From an uncultured Flavobacteriales bacterium (GTDB lineage Bacteria; Bacteroidota; Bacteroidia; Flavobacteriales_D; Parvicellaceae): a DNA stretch of 6,948 nt. The translations under genes were made by a program, and so were the position numbers. The notes under the pieces are model-generated. The model was not told the origin of the DNA. It made no database searches and saw only the letters and a program-made list of their open reading frames with translations. This document shows positions 6,755 to 6,948 of the stretch, piece by piece. Position 1 is the stretch's first letter. The number at the start of each line of letters is the position of its first letter. The DNA is taken from the NCBI GenBank assembly GCA_937924345.1, contig CALDTD010000310.1, forward strand, positions 1 to 6,948, read 5' to 3'.

Positions 6755-6948
6755 TCTTGATCAGATGAGTCAATGCAGTTCTTGAATAACTTTCTTGTAA
6801 AGAACAGAAACAGCAACGTTAATTTGAATGATATGGGCATCAGGAAGATGAAAAATGATGTGAATTTGAAGTTGTCGGCTGTCTAGTACCAGTTAACTCG
6901 GCCCCTCCTCGTTCTCTGCTGCTTTTTGCTCATTAGCAACCTCACAAA
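6755..6948. other. Discordant tail sequence, not continuing rsmA
   Basis: This stretch should encode the middle of RsmA but does so in none of the frames I read. By my count it is about 40% GC, and about 49% in 6881-6948, against about 27-28% in the neighbouring rsmA segment, and it contains a GC-rich run (GGCCCCTCCTC near 6900-6910) unlike anything else here except the hairpin stems. The change falls at the GATC of 6750-6753, with a second GATC at 6759-6762. The longest forward frame (6764-6886) gives only 40 residues and is not recognisable. I see no gene, RNA or repeat in it. Chimeric assembly or contamination is the favoured explanation. Confidence 0.7.

Noticed and set aside
6764..6886. 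Forward 40-residue frame in the discordant tail (DESMQFLNNFL... to TAG 6884-6886)
   Set aside because: Too short, no recognisable family, and it sits in sequence suspected to be foreign or chimeric.
6893..6946. Minus-strand 17-residue C-terminal frame at the right edge (CEVANEQKAAENEEGPS, stop at 6895-6893)
   Set aside because: It looks like a plausible acidic C-terminus, but it is too short to support as a gene and its origin is doubtful.

Overview
The window looks like part of an AT-rich Bacteroidetes genome, most likely a marine-type member of the Flavobacteriaceae. Pointers are the roughly 30% GC, TTA/AAA-rich codon use, A-rich leaders without Shine-Dalgarno sites, a DUF559 endonuclease framed by CCCTC-type hairpin repeats, and a flavobacterial-looking RsmA (KsgA) C-terminus. 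Genus cannot be fixed from this.

Layout, left to right. (1) The last 36 codons of an unrecognised plus-strand gene, followed by a strong hairpin terminator (135-171). (2) A small secreted hypothetical protein (184-663). (3) A compact repeat-rich block (681-1467) made of four copies of one repeat, each a conserved CAATC-type foot plus a 7-8 bp hairpin. They lie in alternating orientation (A+, B-, C+, D-), and a DUF559 / Vsr-like endonuclease gene sits exactly between B and C. Copy C supplies the gene's stop codon, and copy B is read in frame just before its start. The stems differ between copies but the changes are compensated, so the hairpin itself seems to be selected. This resembles REP/BIME architecture without a RAYT transposase and is the most interesting structure here. 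(4) A very large gene (1501-6396, 1631 aa) for a DUF3686 / 'DNA repair ATPase' family protein: an N-terminal DUF3686 module, a long coiled-coil middle, helical linkers and a C-terminal AAA+ ATPase. Repeat D ends 33 bp before its start codon. (5) Convergent with it on the minus strand, the C-terminal 111 codons of rsmA (ksgA). Homology stops abruptly at about 6754.

(6) The last ~190 bp (6755-6948) do not continue rsmA in any frame, are richer in GC (about 40%, and about 49% in the last 68 bp), and have different base usage. The simplest reading is a chimeric contig end or contaminant joined at a GATC; a real rearrangement is less likely.

Functionally, no clear pathway links these genes. The ATPase is transcribed alone and converges on rsmA. 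The DUF559-repeat block looks like an inserted selfish or semi-selfish unit lying between the small secreted protein and the ATPase.
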